Below are positions 30,148 through 30,533 of a DNA stretch of 30,533 nt, piece by piece. The first letter of the stretch is position 1. Every line of letters begins with the position of its first letter. Origin of the DNA: Falciphora oryzae (taxonomy: Eukaryota > Ascomycota > Sordariomycetes > Magnaporthales > Magnaporthaceae); contig JNVV01000042.1 in assembly GCA_000733355.1 (NCBI GenBank), positions 314,472-345,004 on the forward strand, written 5' to 3'. Under the pieces are notes generated by a model. The model saw nothing but the letters and a program-made list of their open reading frames with translations. It was not told the origin of the DNA and ran no database searches. The translations under genes were made by a program, and so were the position numbers.

Positions 30148-30533
30148 CGCACACAAGCGAGTCGCGCACTTTAAAATCCCATACTAAACGCAATTTTCGA
30201 CATCCTTGCTAACTCGACCAATTTTGATCCAAATTCGATGCAATTTTGTACATAACGTTTCAATTATATACCTGATTTTATATAATTATCTTCAATTTTA
30301 TAACCCTAACCCGGGTGAGATATTAAGAAATTCGCTAATTTAACCCCTGTATTTTCAATATCTTACCCGGGTTAGGGTTATAAAATTAAAGATAATTACA
30401 TAAAATCAAATATATAGTTAAAACGTTATATACAAAATTGCATCGAATTTGGATCAAAATTGGTCGAGTTAGCAAGGATGTCGAAAATTGCGTTTAGTAT
30501 GGGATTTTAAAGTGCGCGACTCGCTTGTGTGCG
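30148..30533. repeat. Fold-back palindrome with telomere-like motifs, truncated by the window end
   Basis: Arms 30148-30324 and 30357-30533 (177 bp each) are reverse complements with about eight mismatches, all transitions, around a 32-nt loop. The outer ends share GCGAGTCGCGCACTTTAAAA. The inner ends carry TAACCCTAACCCGGGT and its complement ACCCGGGTTAGGGTTA. The arms are AT-rich. The match reaches the last base, so the true end and any target duplication lie outside. It is probably a fold-back MITE or another inverted-repeat element; no coding capacity. Confidence 0.85.

Noticed and set aside
30300..30385. A true telomere or chromosome end
   Set aside because: Only one and a half TTAGGG units occur on each arm and they are inside a palindrome, so this is not a telomeric array.

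Overview
The window is from a filamentous ascomycete (Pezizomycotina, most likely Sordariomycetes). The reasons are short GT-AG introns with CTGAC/CTAAC-type branch sites, a PTH11/SAT4-type receptor, a DUF8021 secreted protein, a Zn(II)2Cys6 regulator, and transposons carrying dense C-to-T/G-to-A changes of the repeat-induced point mutation (RIP) kind. No tRNA, rRNA or CRISPR array was seen.

Layout. 1-2223: repeats, namely the right end of a terminal-inverted-repeat (TIR) element, a decayed Ty3/gypsy reverse transcriptase fragment, and a second TIR element. 2224-5439: no gene I can defend. 5440-10529: a gene-bearing block with a five-exon PTH11-like receptor, a convergent DUF8021 secreted protein, and a two-exon protein of unknown family. 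11058-12190: a third TIR element, broken by a copia-like LTR and a 41-N assembly gap. 12908-13390: a small cysteine-free secreted protein with an internal repeat. 13782-22460: a Mutator-like (MULE) transposon with perfect 53-bp ends, whose transposase is split by a complete 5.93-kb Ty3/gypsy chromovirus with 216-bp LTRs and a perfect 5-bp target duplication. 22461-26164: no recognised gene. 26165-27543: a two-exon Zn2Cys6 transcription factor. 28206-28458: a solo LTR with perfect 5-bp target duplication. 28902-29453: a second cysteine-free secreted repeat protein, on the minus strand. 30148-30533: a fold-back palindrome with telomere-like motifs, running off the window.

Interpretation. The most interesting signal is the pair of small secreted, cysteine-free, lysine-rich proteins. 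Both are built of tandem repeats whose junctions carry Arg-Asp (often Lys-Arg-Asp), as expected of Kex2-processed precursors, and each lies in a short island between transposons. The transposon history can be read directly: a MULE inserted first, a chromovirus then landed in its transposase in frame, and RIP-like mutation later removed catalytic residues of both. I see no complete biosynthetic or defence cluster. The receptor, regulator and secreted proteins are consistent with environmental sensing and secretion, but nothing in the sequence links them functionally.
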